From assembly GCA_050247435.1 (NCBI GenBank), contig JBFWUF010000024.1, positions 1-64,000 on the forward strand: a stretch of DNA of 64,000 nucleotides. The letters are read 5' to 3'. The notes beneath the pieces were generated by a model. The model saw only the letters and a list, made by a program, of their open reading frames with translations, searched no databases and had not been told where the DNA came from. The translations under genes were made by a program, and so were the position numbers. The stretch's first letter is position 1. Every line of letters starts with the position of its first letter. This DNA comes from JAJVID01 sp050247435 (lineage in GTDB: Bacteria; Acidobacteriota; Blastocatellia; RBC074). This document shows, piece after piece, positions 23,661-31,734 of the stretch.

Positions 23661-25805
23661 ATGGGATTGCTGGATGTTTATCAAGGTCGCCAGATGTGGC
23701 CGGATTTCATCAGCGGCCAGGCATCGTTCACGGATTTGGAGGAAGCGGCGTCGCGTCAAACCGGCGCCGGTTCGGCTGAGACGAAGCCAAAAGCATTGTC
23801 GGTCAGGCTCAACGCGGAAGCTCATCAGGTCGCGCTTGAATCGGGGTTGGGGGCTTTAAGCCCGAAGCGTCTTCGCCGTGTGAACGAGAACGTCGCGAAG
23901 GTGATCTTGAGCATTGACAAGCTTGCGGGCGGTCTTGAGCGGCTCAGGGCCGATTTCAATCTGCTGCTCGGCGACATCGTCTGGCGGTTCGAAATGCAGC
24001 AGGAGACGCTGACCAGCGTCCTCGAAGAAATCCGCCTGGCCGAGTTCGAACGCGAGGCCAGGGCTTATCGCATCCGCGCTGAACGGGCTTATCTGCACGG
24101 CTGGTACGAAGAGGCGCTCGGCGATTTTCTGGAAGCCGAGAAGCGCAACTATCCCGATTACGCCGTTCAACGTTCGATAGCGCAAATCTACCTCTACCAC
24201 CTGGTCAATCTTCCGAAAGCGCTGGAGTATTTCCTCAAAGCCGCCAAATACGCCCAGCCGAGCGATCAGAAACAGGCGGCGGAGGCGAGCTACTTCGCCG
24301 CGGTGGTTTGCGTGTTTCAGCGTCAGTTGGAGCCTGCTCTGGATTATCTGCGGCAAGCCACGGAACTCAATCCCGATTTGGCCGAAGCTCATTACCAGCG
24401 TTCGTGTGTGGCCTCGTTGCTGGGCGATGCCGCGCAGGCCGTCGCCAGCCTGGAGTTGGCGATCGGAGGCGACGCGCGGTATTACGAGCGCGCGAAAAGC
24501 GACGCCGCCTTCGATCCGATTCGCCCGCAGGCGCAGGCCCTGCTCGATCAACTGATGCGCCCTGTCAGGGAGAAGATCATCGAAGTCAAACAGGATGCGG
24601 CGCAGTTGGATGGCTATCTGATCGCCAAGCCGGTGGAAGAGGGAATCGTCAACGCATTTCATCAGGTCGAGCGGCAGGTGGACGAATCGCCTACTTATCA
24701 GACCGGGTTGCAGTTGCTGGATACTCTCTCGCAAATTCAACGAGAACTGCGCGAACTGCCCGACCGCTACTACAAACAATACGAGATTGACCCTCGCGAT
24801 TATGTGAGGTCTGTCGCTTTCAGCAACGACGGGCGATTGCTGGCCTCCGGGTTTTTGCAAGGCAACCTGCAGGTTTGGGAAGTCGGTTCGGGCGTCAAAC
24901 TCTACTCGCACGCGGCGCATCAGGCCAGCGTCACCTCGGTCGCCTTCAGCCCGAACAATCTGTGGCTTGCTTCGGGCAGCCGCGACAACACGATCAAGCT
25001 GTGGGAGGCGGACACCGGCAATGAGCTTCAGGTACTGCGGGGCCATAAAGCTGAGGTCAGCGCCGTGGCGTTTAGCCCCGACGGCCAATGGCTGGTTTCC
25101 GCGAGTCATGACAGGACGATCAAAATCTGGCGCGTGGTCACCGGGCGCGAGGCGCAGACGTTGGAAGGCCACACCATGCAGGTGACCGCGGTCGCCTTCA
25201 CGCCGGATGGACGCGCGATTGTTTCCGGGAGTTGGGATAAAACCATCAAGCTGTGGAATGTCTCAACGGGGCTGACGATGCGGACATTGACGGGCCACAC
25301 GAAGGGTGTTTCTTCGCTGGCCGTCAGTCCGGCCATCGGCTCGACCCTCATTCCAACCCTCAGTCCATGTGGACAATGGCTGGCTTCTGGCGGCGAAGAC
25401 GCGAAGGTTAAGCTCTGGGATTTGGAGACGGGGCGCGAGGCGCGAACCTTCACCGGGCACGGCAACAGCGTGACTTCGGTCGCATTCAGCCCCGACGGCG
25501 AGTTGCTAGCCGCCGGATGTCTGGGCCAAGTCGTGATTGTTTGGAAGCTATCCACGGGCGAAGTGGTCAAGCGGTTGAGATACGAAAACATCAGCTACAA
25601 CTCTGTGGCGTTCAGTCCGCAGGGGCAATGGCTGGCGCTTGGCAGCCGCGACCTGCAACTCTGGTTGAAGGCGATTTTGACCGAAGAAGAATACGCTGCT
25701 GTGAGATCAAACGAGATGGCGCTATTTCAGGATGGAAGGTTTGGAGAAGAGAATCTGCTGCCGGGTTACGTGCCGATTCTTGGCGGAAGAGGGAACATGG
25801 GATGA
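23661..25805 (+). CDS. TPR and WD40 repeat protein
   Basis: ATG 23661 has AGGAG 9 bases upstream; a TTG three codons earlier is less likely. The 714-residue protein has a helical N-terminal region (~65-130, ALSPKRLRRVNENVAKVILS). Tetratricopeptide-like repeats follow (~130-265, RAERAYLHGWYEEALGDFLE and ATELNPDLAEAHYQRSCVAS), then a helical linker and seven WD40 blades from ~375 (for example SVAFSPNNLWLASGSRDNTI, KLWEADTG). One blade carries a short insertion (SPAIGSTLIPTLSPCG) that looks like a local duplication. It has no signal peptide, so it is a cytosolic scaffold. Its last 40 bases overlap the end of the convergent AAA+ gene. Confidence 0.88.
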   Translation: MGLLDVYQGRQMWPDFISGQASFTDLEEAASRQTGAGSAETKPKALSVRLNAEAHQVALESGLGALSPKRLRRVNENVAKVILSIDKLAGGLERLRADFNLLLGDIVWRFEMQQETLTSVLEEIRLAEFEREARAYRIRAERAYLHGWYEEALGDFLEAEKRNYPDYAVQRSIAQIYLYHLVNLPKALEYFLKAAKYAQPSDQKQAAEASYFAAVVCVFQRQLEPALDYLRQATELNPDLAEAHYQRSCVASLLGDAAQAVASLELAIGGDARYYERAKSDAAFDPIRPQAQALLDQLMRPVREKIIEVKQDAAQLDGYLIAKPVEEGIVNAFHQVERQVDESPTYQTGLQLLDTLSQIQRELRELPDRYYKQYEIDPRDYVRSVAFSNDGRLLASGFLQGNLQVWEVGSGVKLYSHAAHQASVTSVAFSPNNLWLASGSRDNTIKLWEADTGNELQVLRGHKAEVSAVAFSPDGQWLVSASHDRTIKIWRVVTGREAQTLEGHTMQVTAVAFTPDGRAIVSGSWDKTIKLWNVSTGLTMRTLTGHTKGVSSLAVSPAIGSTLIPTLSPCGQWLASGGEDAKVKLWDLETGREARTFTGHGNSVTSVAFSPDGELLAAGCLGQVVIVWKLSTGEVVKRLRYENISYNSVAFSPQGQWLALGSRDLQLWLKAILTEEEYAAVRSNEMALFQDGRFGEENLLPGYVPILGGRGNMG

Positions 25806-26809
25806 GCGCCCGGAGCCAGTCGAGGGATCATGACCCGGAAGTTGAGGAAGTTCCTCGGCGGCTCGTGATTGACCAGCACCGCCGTGCCGGGAGCCAATCG
25901 CCTGGAGAGCATCAAATCGGAGAGAGGGAACTCCAGGTAATTTCTGAGCACGCGCTTGAGTTGGCGGACTCTATGAGACGGGTCCTCCAGGCAGTGCCGG
26001 AGCAAAAAAGTTTTTGCCTCCTCCTCGACCTTGAAGCCGATTCCTGATGCGGCCAACATTCGATATATCTCGGCCAATTTGCGGTCAAGCAGCGTGATGA
26101 CATTTCGCTCGTTGAGACGTTCAAAAATCACAATCTCATCAATTCGGTTGACGAGATTGGCGCCCATCAGATTATCAATCTCCTCAAGCACCACCAGATG
26201 CTGGCGCGGCTCGTCTTCCCCGGCGTCGCTTTCTTCATCGCGGAAAAAGCCTATGGTTCTGCCCACCAACTGATCAGTCTGTTTCTTCGACAAGTCGCTG
26301 GTCAGGATGACGAAAGTGTTTCGCAGTGAAAATATGCCGCCCAGCGTGTAAAGAACGCCACGGTCAATCGCGGTCGCCAGATGGTCGCGGAAGACCTGCG
26401 GAGCCGTATCAACCTTCTCGAATACCAGTATCGAAAAGGGGGAAGGGGCGAATGGAGGGATCACTCTGGTGATAAAGCTTCCCGCCACCAGTTGTTCGTG
26501 CAGGTTCGATAACTGGTACAGGTTTGACGGAGGGGGCGATGCCTGCGCCTGATTGTTGAGGAGTTGACAGTTGACGTATATCACTTTGCGCTCGTCGCCG
26601 AGCAATACCTGGGCGAGAGCCTGGGCGGCGTTTATTTTGCCCGCCCCCACCGGCCCGGCGAACATCAACACCGCCAGCGGGCGGTTGGAATCAGCGTAAC
26701 GCCTGTCAGCCAGGGCAAGCGTGACCGCGCGCGTCAAGGCCGCAATGGCGTACTCCTGTCCTACTATCAGCTCGTCGAGAGCCTGCATTAGCTGGCTCGA
26801 AAAGACCAT
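25766..26809 (-). CDS. ClpB/ClpX-like AAA+ protein with degenerate ATPase motifs
   Basis: The 347-residue protein aligns by eye with the second AAA+ domain of ClpB. It begins LDELIVGQEYAIAALTRAV, like the VGQ-x-AV motif. The P-loop is GPVGAGKI (52-59), where Ile59 replaces Thr/Ser. Walker B reads SILVFEKVDTAPQVF (126-140), with Phe at the usual Asp and Glu131 kept. Sensor 1 is TSD rather than TSN (~170-172). Sensor 2 keeps Arg in HRVRQLKRVLRNYLEFPL. There is no ClpB N-domain, first AAA+ domain or M-domain. ATP hydrolysis may be weak or lost. Its start has no clear binding site. It is the last of four minus-strand genes that begin with an Hsp20 gene. Confidence 0.8.
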   Translation of the reverse strand: MVFSSQLMQALDELIVGQEYAIAALTRAVTLALADRRYADSNRPLAVLMFAGPVGAGKINAAQALAQVLLGDERKVIYVNCQLLNNQAQASPPPSNLYQLSNLHEQLVAGSFITRVIPPFAPSPFSILVFEKVDTAPQVFRDHLATAIDRGVLYTLGGIFSLRNTFVILTSDLSKKQTDQLVGRTIGFFRDEESDAGEDEPRQHLVVLEEIDNLMGANLVNRIDEIVIFERLNERNVITLLDRKLAEIYRMLAASGIGFKVEEEAKTFLLRHCLEDPSHRVRQLKRVLRNYLEFPLSDLMLSRRLAPGTAVLVNHEPPRNFLNFRVMIPRLAPGAHPMFPLPPRIGT

Positions 26810-26821
26810 AGGATGAAAAGT

Positions 26822-26847
26822 AGTTGGGCTAGCCTAAGCTAGCCCAA
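26822..26847. terminator. Hairpin between Gln-rich and AAA+ genes
   Basis: GTTGGGCTAGC (26822-26832) and its reverse complement GCTAGCCCAAC (26837-26847) flank the loop CTAA. An 11-bp stem with a 4-base loop lies 13 bases before the AAA+ start on the minus strand. It may attenuate transcription or affect translation of the AAA+ gene. Confidence 0.5.
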
Positions 26848-26938
26848 CCAATGTTCGGAAAATTGAAAACGCGGACTTCCGCCTCCTACCCTCCGCTAAG
26901 CGGGTAGGCAAATATTTTGCGATGTAATCGCCGGATAT

Positions 26939-26959
26939 ATTTCATATGACATATGAAAT
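26939..26959. repeat. AT-rich palindrome related to the 4771 element
   Basis: ATTTCATATG-A-CATATGAAAT is a perfect 21-base palindrome. A further CATATGAAATATGG follows at ~26964-26977. The same core (TTTCATAT...ATATGAAATATGG) forms the ends of the hairpin at 4771-4823. It lies in the 245-base gap between two genes of the Hsp20 group. Confidence 0.6.
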
Positions 26960-27054
26960 ATTGCATATGAAATATGGTCTCGACATCTCCGACTCTATCT
27001 GCCGGCGTTATCTGTTGAACAGGGCGAAACACCGCATGAATTTTGCCTGGGCGC

Positions 27055-28020
27055 TTAGTAGATGCAGGGTTGCGCCGCGCACTGCATCATCTGGGCTATC
27101 GGGCTTACCAGTGGAACTATCGGGCTAGCCAGCGGAGCTATTGGACTCACCAGTGGAACTATTGGGCTTGCCAGCGGAGCTATCGCGCTCGCCAGCGGAG
27201 CAATCGGGCTTGCCAGCGGAGCAATACCGGCGTTTATCGTCCAGGGCGTCACGGCCTGCGGTCTCAGCGCCGGATGGAGCGGGCTGACCGCAAAAGGAGA
27301 AGGCAGACAGGTCGCGGCTATGGTCGTGCACGGGTCAATCGTCTGTCCGCCAATAACCGAGGTCAAACTGGAGGCCTGGAACGGATCGAACTGCTGCGGG
27401 CTGACAAGAGGCCTGATAGGCAATTGGCTTTGAGACCACTGCGAAAGCTGCTGCGCCACCGTGAATGGATCGAGGCCAACTTGCTGTCCGAAGCCCTGTG
27501 GCGCAAAGCATTGCTGGGCGCCCTGCTGTCCGATCAGGCTGAGTATCACGCTGAGCGGGTTGGTCTGTTGTCCGAATCCGCCGTACTGCTGGCCAGAGAT
27601 CTGTTGGCCTCTTTGCTGCGCGACGAGGCTCAGTATCGTGTTGAGCGGGTTGGTCGGTTGTCCGTACCCGCCGAACGGCTGACCATAGCCTTGCTGACCG
27701 AGAAGACTCAGTACAGTGCTGAGCGGGTTGGCCGGTTGCCCATACCCGCCAAGCAGAGATTGACTACCGTATGGTACCTGCCCATAAGCCGATTGCTGTG
27801 TGAGCAGCGGCAGAAGAGCTGGATAGGCCGCAGCAATCTGCGCGATGGCCAGAGGGTGAACGGATTGACCCCAGCCTTGTCCCACGGCCTGTTGGCCGAA
27901 CAGAGAGGCCAGCGGATTGGACATCTGGGGATTCATTAGTTGGGAAATGATTGGATTAACTCCTCCCATTCCTTGAGCGAAAGGTTGAAGTTGATTGAAG
28001 GGACTCATTCCTGGAAACAT
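27055..28020 (-). CDS. Gln/Gly/Tyr-rich repeat protein (prion-like composition)
   Basis: The 321-residue protein has AGGAG 8 bases before its ATG. Three 20-residue units lie at 91-110, 117-136 and 147-166, with the pattern GG[YF]GQxxNPLxxxLSLxxQQ, joined by Gln/Gly/Tyr linkers such as GYGQPF and RGQQISGQQY. Residues 266-307 are six heptads I(A/V)PL(A/V)S(P/A), encoded by 21-base repeats at 27100-27225. A few cysteines occur (171, 231, 238, and two in the last residues QCAAQPCIY). No signal peptide, membrane segment or catalytic motif is visible. The low-complexity sequence suggests self-assembly. It sits between Hsp20 and AAA+ genes on the same strand. An antisense frame of 298 codons exists but lacks a binding site. 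Confidence 0.7.
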   Translation of the reverse strand: MFPGMSPFNQLQPFAQGMGGVNPIISQLMNPQMSNPLASLFGQQAVGQGWGQSVHPLAIAQIAAAYPALLPLLTQQSAYGQVPYGSQSLLGGYGQPANPLSTVLSLLGQQGYGQPFGGYGQPTNPLNTILSLVAQQRGQQISGQQYGGFGQQTNPLSVILSLIGQQGAQQCFAPQGFGQQVGLDPFTVAQQLSQWSQSQLPIRPLVSPQQFDPFQASSLTSVIGGQTIDPCTTIAATCLPSPFAVSPLHPALRPQAVTPWTINAGIAPLASPIAPLASAIAPLASPIVPLVSPIAPLASPIVPLVSPIAQMMQCAAQPCIY

Positions 28021-28399
28021 AAAAAAATCTCCTAAAGTGGTAAGAGTGTCTCAAAGACCTCAGTTGACTATGATCTGGAGGCGCTCTCACGCGCCCGTGC
28101 GCGAGACACACCTCCCCCCTCTCACTTCTTTAACAGGGTTGTCGAAGCGAGATTCGGCAGTGATAAAAGGGTGGATATAGTTTCGCGTCAGCAGTTCGAG
28201 CGCAAGACGAGACTCTGATTGGGTCCCGCTTTACATTCGCGCCACCAACACTGCGTTGCGTTTTTCCCGCCGGGGGGCGCTCACCTGTGTGGTCCAATGC
28301 TGGAGGCACACACATCTTTCACCACCACCAGTCCCCCCGGAGCTTTGCGTGACGCGCAAGTATCGGAACTTGCGCATGTTTAATTTCGAGCGCGCCGCC
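28021..28399. other. 379-base gap in the Hsp20 gene group
   Basis: No gene is evident. A hairpin TGCGCAAGT-TCCGAT-ACTTGCGCG lies at about 28351-28376, close after the end of the 28400-28672 gene, and could end its transcript. The rest probably carries a promoter for the Gln-rich gene, but I could not point to clear hexamers. Confidence 0.4.
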
Positions 28400-28672
28400 T
28401 TAAAACCCTGGCAGTTTCATATAGGGCGCCGACCCCCAGGCATACTGGAAAAGTGAATGCGGATAGGGCGCCGACGGCATCGCGGGCATCATCCCTGTCG
28501 TCACGTAGGGAGTTGCCGCGCTCTGCGGCGGTCTGGTTGTCAGTTCCGTGAATAACAGATTGATTAGCTCATGTATCTCCTGAAGCTTTTCCATGTCTTC
28601 CTTTGTGATTTGTGAGTTGGTCATATCGTTCGGATTGCTGATTTGATGTTGTGCTGGCGCAGCCCAAGCCAT
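28400..28672 (-). CDS. Small hypothetical protein, Pro/Met/Tyr-rich tail
   Basis: The ATG is preceded by GAGGAGG at a good distance. The 90-residue protein has an N-terminal segment, then a helix of ~25 residues (ITKEDMEKLQEIHELINLLF). A tail rich in Pro, Met, Ala and Tyr follows (GMMPAMPSAPYPHSLFQYAW). No family is recognised. The layout of helix plus disordered aromatic tail would suit a binding partner of the nearby Gln-rich repeat protein. It lies 130 bases downstream of the Hsp20 gene on the same strand. Confidence 0.6.
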   Translation of the reverse strand: MAWAAPAQHQISNPNDMTNSQITKEDMEKLQEIHELINLLFTELTTRPPQSAATPYVTTGMMPAMPSAPYPHSLFQYAWGSAPYMKLPGF

Positions 28673-28802
28673 TGAATTGCCTCCTCTGGAACAAAGAAAC
28701 TAGTAACAACGAAGGGTGAGGGCGAATGATGATTAATCTGTTTCATCCGCGGCCACCCGGTTTCAAACTTGCCAAACTTGCCATACCTACCAGACTTGAT
28801 TG

Positions 28803-29336
28803 CTAATCACCCGATCTTCCTGACGAATCAGATTTGGTCTTGGGGATGGTGATCTGAAGAATTCCACTGGTGAATTTATTTCTTATCTTTTCCGTTTGGG
28901 CGTTACCCGGCAGCGGAAAGAGTCGCTCAAACGTTCCATAGTTGCGCTCCGAGGTGTGATACCTGCTCTCCTCGCTTGCTTTCTTGAAGCGCCGTGTACC
29001 GCGTATCGTGAGAATGTTGTTAGCCTGGGTTACGTTGACGTCCTCCTGGGCCATGCCGGGCAGTTCCAAATTGATCACGTAAGCGTCCTGGGTTTCGTAA
29101 ACCTCCGCGGGAGGCGTCCACATGGGCGTCTTCGACAACTGCCCCGAAATGCCGCTGTTAATTAGATACATATTGAGTTGATCAATTTCGCTTTGTACCA
29201 GGCTCACGGGATTGACCCCCTTGGGCAGCGGGTAGCGGGGTCTTCTTGTGTCAATCTCCGGAGCGGGAAGACCCGTTAGCTGTTCATAGACATCTTTGAC
29301 ATCTGTCAGAACCTGGTCATAGGAATACATTCTCAT
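28803..29336 (-). CDS. Hsp20/alpha-crystallin family small heat-shock protein
   Basis: The protein has 177 residues. The alpha-crystallin domain spans about 70-160: WTPPAEVYETQDAYVINLEL, PGMAQEDVNVTQANNILTIR, then the typical FERLFPLPGNAQTEKIRNKF and SGILQITIPK. The usual IxI/V anchor at the C-terminus is not obvious (the tail is KTKSDSSGRSGD). The N-terminal region of ~65 residues is longer than in minimal members. GGAG lies 7 bases before the ATG. Such proteins hold unfolding clients for ATP-driven disaggregases. It leads a minus-strand group with two low-complexity proteins and a AAA+ protein. Confidence 0.93.
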   Translation of the reverse strand: MRMYSYDQVLTDVKDVYEQLTGLPAPEIDTRRPRYPLPKGVNPVSLVQSEIDQLNMYLINSGISGQLSKTPMWTPPAEVYETQDAYVINLELPGMAQEDVNVTQANNILTIRGTRRFKKASEESRYHTSERNYGTFERLFPLPGNAQTEKIRNKFTSGILQITIPKTKSDSSGRSGD

Positions 29337-29800
29337 AAAGTCTCTCCGTTTTTTCTTTTTCGCTTCGGCGCCGTCTCAACCGGTTCGGGTGAACCGCATT
29401 GCGATTGAACCAACACATGGCCTCTTGAAATCGCGCCGATGATGAGGCGCGGGCGCGGGCTAAGCGCCTTCGCCGCGAATTGATTCGCGCAAAGACCCGC
29501 TTGGAAGACCGTACGACGCCAGGCAGCAGCTCTGAACATCGCCGGTTGGTCTTGGTTGTTTGTTGTAAGTGCGCTGGACCTTTCACCTTGCACAAGCAGG
29601 GGCAGCAGCATTTTCTATTCCCTGATTTGACGGTAAGGTGAGTTATTGCATTAAATCCGGAGGGCCAAGTAATCACAACGAGTTGTCAGTTCGGCTGGAA
29701 AGATTCCGCGGGAGGATGTTGGCGTCAATGACGGAAAAGTGTACAGGCGATTTTGTACTGAACGTTTTGCCGACGTACGGGCGCCGGACAGCACAAGCGT
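29337..29800. other. 464-base intergenic region upstream of the hsp20-like gene
   Basis: Several overlapping frames exist but none has coding character or a binding site. A short hairpin (CCGGTTCGGGTGAACCG-like, ~29379-29396) lies about 50 bases before the Hsp20 start and would be in its 5' untranslated region. No CIRCE element or sigma-32 promoter was recognised. Confidence 0.35.
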
Positions 29801-30229
29801 TCAATCATCGCTTTTCTGTTCGCGCGGGTTGAGCAGCGTCAGCGCGGCTGTGTAAACGCAGGCCACGCCGATGACGACAACTCCGCCCCAGAGCGAGACT
29901 GGCAAAAGGTATGAAGCGTTGCTGCCATCCGTGGCGATCAGAAAGACCCACTCGTCGAGCGCCATCCCCAGACCCGCCCCGAAAATCCACCGCGCCAGAT
30001 CCAGTTTGCGCGACGAAGCTTGAAAGATCGCCAGCGGAATTCCTCCCGCGACGATCAGCAGCAGGCCGGTGAAGAGATGGTGGATGTTGTAACGCCCGAC
30101 GTTCAGGTCAGTGTCGGGCGAAATATGCAGATAGACGCGCAGTAGCGCGAATGTCAGGCCCATTGAACAGAGCAGAATGATCCCGTTCTTTTTGATCGCG
30201 CCAGAAGATGTGGTCGGATGATTTTGCAT
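29801..30229 (-). CDS. Four-segment membrane protein (hypothetical)
   Basis: Start chosen at ATG 30229, with GGGAG 9 bases upstream; the frame extends to 30352 without support. The 142-residue protein has four predicted membrane segments, including NGIILLCSMGLTFALLRVYL, HHLFTGLLLIVAGGIPLAIF and LLPVSLWGGVVVIGVACVYT. The segment between the middle helices has WIFGAGLGMALDEWVFLIAT, with a conserved-looking DEW. No named family is recognised. It is divergent from the riboswitch-controlled methionine genes. Confidence 0.7.
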   Translation of the reverse strand: MQNHPTTSSGAIKKNGIILLCSMGLTFALLRVYLHISPDTDLNVGRYNIHHLFTGLLLIVAGGIPLAIFQASSRKLDLARWIFGAGLGMALDEWVFLIATDGSNASYLLPVSLWGGVVVIGVACVYTAALTLLNPREQKSDD

Positions 30230-30313
30230 TGCCTTGCGCTCCCTCGATGTAAATAACGACGCCGGGTCACTATAAGAAAACGTGATGAATTTTGCGAAGG
30301 CATAAACGTTTGC

Positions 30314-30342
30314 TTGACACCTTTTTGATGGCTCTGTTATAA
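30314..30342 (+). promoter_or_regulatory. Sigma-70 promoter of the SAM-II-controlled operon
   Basis: TTGACA at 30314-30319 is followed by 17 bases and TTATAA at 30337-30342. The predicted start site near 30349 leaves about 15 bases before the riboswitch aptamer. This is the best promoter match in the window. Confidence 0.75.
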
Positions 30343-30363
30343 AGCCTGCCATATTGACAACTG

Positions 30364-30415
30364 AACGTGGCGATTTAAGGCGACTTGCTCCACGAAAAAA
30401 TACTGCTAAAGGGCC
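30364..30415 (+). promoter_or_regulatory. SAM-II riboswitch aptamer
   Basis: The segment has the SAM-II layout: CGTGG (30366-30370) pairs with CCACG (30390-30394), the loop carries GATTTAA and CTTGC, an A-rich joiner follows, and GCTAAAGGG (30405-30413) supplies the 3' pseudoknot strand. The order GATTTAA...TTGC...GCTAAA..GG is the known consensus of this class, which binds S-adenosylmethionine. It lies between a strong promoter and an intrinsic terminator, ahead of two sulphur amino acid enzymes. SAM-II is best known from alphaproteobacteria. Identification is from memory of the consensus. Confidence 0.75.
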
Positions 30416-30440
30416 GCTGGGTTTCCAGAAAGTTTCAAAG

Positions 30441-30475
30441 AACCCCGCGCACTCTTGAGGCGCGGGGTTTTTTAT
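30441..30475 (+). terminator. Intrinsic terminator downstream of the SAM-II aptamer
   Basis: AACCCCGCGC (30441-30450) and GCGCGGGGTT (30460-30469) form a 10-bp GC-rich stem with a 9-base loop, followed by TTTTTTATTTT. It lies 26 bases after the aptamer and 59 bases before the coding start. High SAM would be expected to favour termination, though no obvious antiterminator was traced. Confidence 0.85.
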
Positions 30476-30533
30476 TTTCCGCGCCCAAAAATTCCCGCCT
30501 TGATCCTGCCACGCGAACCATGAGGAGATAGCG

Positions 30534-31730
30534 ATGGCTACTGCGGATAATCCAATAGCAAATCTGGCAGCGAATCTTTCACCTGATCAATTCCTTGAGA
30601 CGATAGCGTTGCACGGCGGCACGACGCCCGATCCAACGACCGGCGCGATGCTCACGCCGATCTATCAAACCACGACTTACAGACAACCGGCCGTCGGCGA
30701 GCACAAAGGCTATACCTACAGCCGTTCCGGCAATCCGACCGTGACCGCGCTCGAAGGCCGTCTGGCGGCGATTGAAGGCGCTGAGTTCGCCACGGCCTAC
30801 GTCACGGGATTGGCGGCCACTACGGTCTTGTGCCTGGCCCTGCTCAAAGCCGGTGACAGAGTCGTGTTGTCGCAGGCGGTTTACGGCGGCACGGTGCGAT
30901 TGTTGAAACAAGTGCTGGAACCGTTCGGCGTCGAATCCGAATTCATTGACACGTCTGACGCCGAGGCGCTGGCGAAGGCGTTGAAAGAGCCTGCGAAGTT
31001 CCTGTTCATCGAAACGCCAGCGAACCCGACTTTGAAATTAACCGACATCGCGTTGGCCGCGCGTTTGTCGAAAGAGGCTGGCGCGCTGCTTGTTGTTGAC
31101 AACACCCTGCTGACGCCCGCGCTGCAACGCCCACTCGATCTGAGCGCCGACATCATTCTGCATTCCACGACCAAATTCATTGAGGGCCACAACGCGACCG
31201 TCGGTGGCGCGCTGCTCACGCGCAACGCCGAGTTGCACGAAAAGCTGTCTTTCGTCCGCAACGCCATCGGCGCGATCCAGGCGGCCTTTCCCGCGTGGCT
31301 GACGTTGCAAGGCGTCAAGACGTTGCCGCTGCGGATGGCGCAGCATTCGGCGAACGCGCTGCGCGTCGCGCAATTTTTGGAATCGCACCCGCGCGTCAAA
31401 TGGATCGCATATCCCGGCCTCGAATCGTTTCCGCAATACGAACTGGCCAAACGCCAGCAGACATCGGGCGGAGCGTTGCTCGCTTTCGAGGTCGAAGGCG
31501 GAGTCGAAGCCGGCGTGCGATTGATGAATTCGGTCAAGCTTTGTTCGCTGGCCGAAAACCTGGGCGCGGCGGAAACACTGATCACGCATCCGGTTTCGAT
31601 GACGCACGGAGATGTGCCGCCGGAACAGCGCGCCGCCGCAGGTATTTCCGACGGACTGGTGCGCCTGTCGGTTGGTTTGGAGAACCCCGATGATTTGATC
31701 GCCGATCTCGATCAGGCTTTGAAGAGGTAA
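30534..31730 (+). CDS. Cys/Met-metabolism PLP enzyme (homoserine sulfhydrylase or cystathionine synthase type)
   Basis: The 398-residue protein belongs to the cystathionine gamma-synthase family. It shows YTYSRSGNPTVTALE (phosphate-binding region), YGGTVRLLKQVL, FIETPANPTLKLTDI, and VVDNTLLTPALQRPLDLSAD. The PLP lysine is Lys214 in HSTTKFIEGHN. SVGLENPDDLIADLDQAL closes the fold. Sequence alone does not separate O-acyl-homoserine sulfhydrylase from cystathionine gamma-synthase. Control by a SAM-II riboswitch points to methionine synthesis. GAGGAGATAGC precedes the ATG. A second family member follows 99 bases downstream. Confidence 0.9.
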   Translation: MATADNPIANLAANLSPDQFLETIALHGGTTPDPTTGAMLTPIYQTTTYRQPAVGEHKGYTYSRSGNPTVTALEGRLAAIEGAEFATAYVTGLAATTVLCLALLKAGDRVVLSQAVYGGTVRLLKQVLEPFGVESEFIDTSDAEALAKALKEPAKFLFIETPANPTLKLTDIALAARLSKEAGALLVVDNTLLTPALQRPLDLSADIILHSTTKFIEGHNATVGGALLTRNAELHEKLSFVRNAIGAIQAAFPAWLTLQGVKTLPLRMAQHSANALRVAQFLESHPRVKWIAYPGLESFPQYELAKRQQTSGGALLAFEVEGGVEAGVRLMNSVKLCSLAENLGAAETLITHPVSMTHGDVPPEQRAAAGISDGLVRLSVGLENPDDLIADLDQALKR

Positions 31731-31734
31731 AGAT

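Noticed and set aside
27043..27939. 298-codon plus-strand frame opposite the Gln-rich gene
   Set aside because: It is also repetitive because the DNA is repetitive, but it has no ribosome binding site. The minus frame has AGGAG at 8 bases and runs with the Hsp20 group.
29317..29676. 119-codon minus-strand frame upstream of hsp20
   Set aside because: Very Arg/Ser/Cys-rich, starts without a binding site and overlaps the Hsp20 start; it looks like a chance frame.
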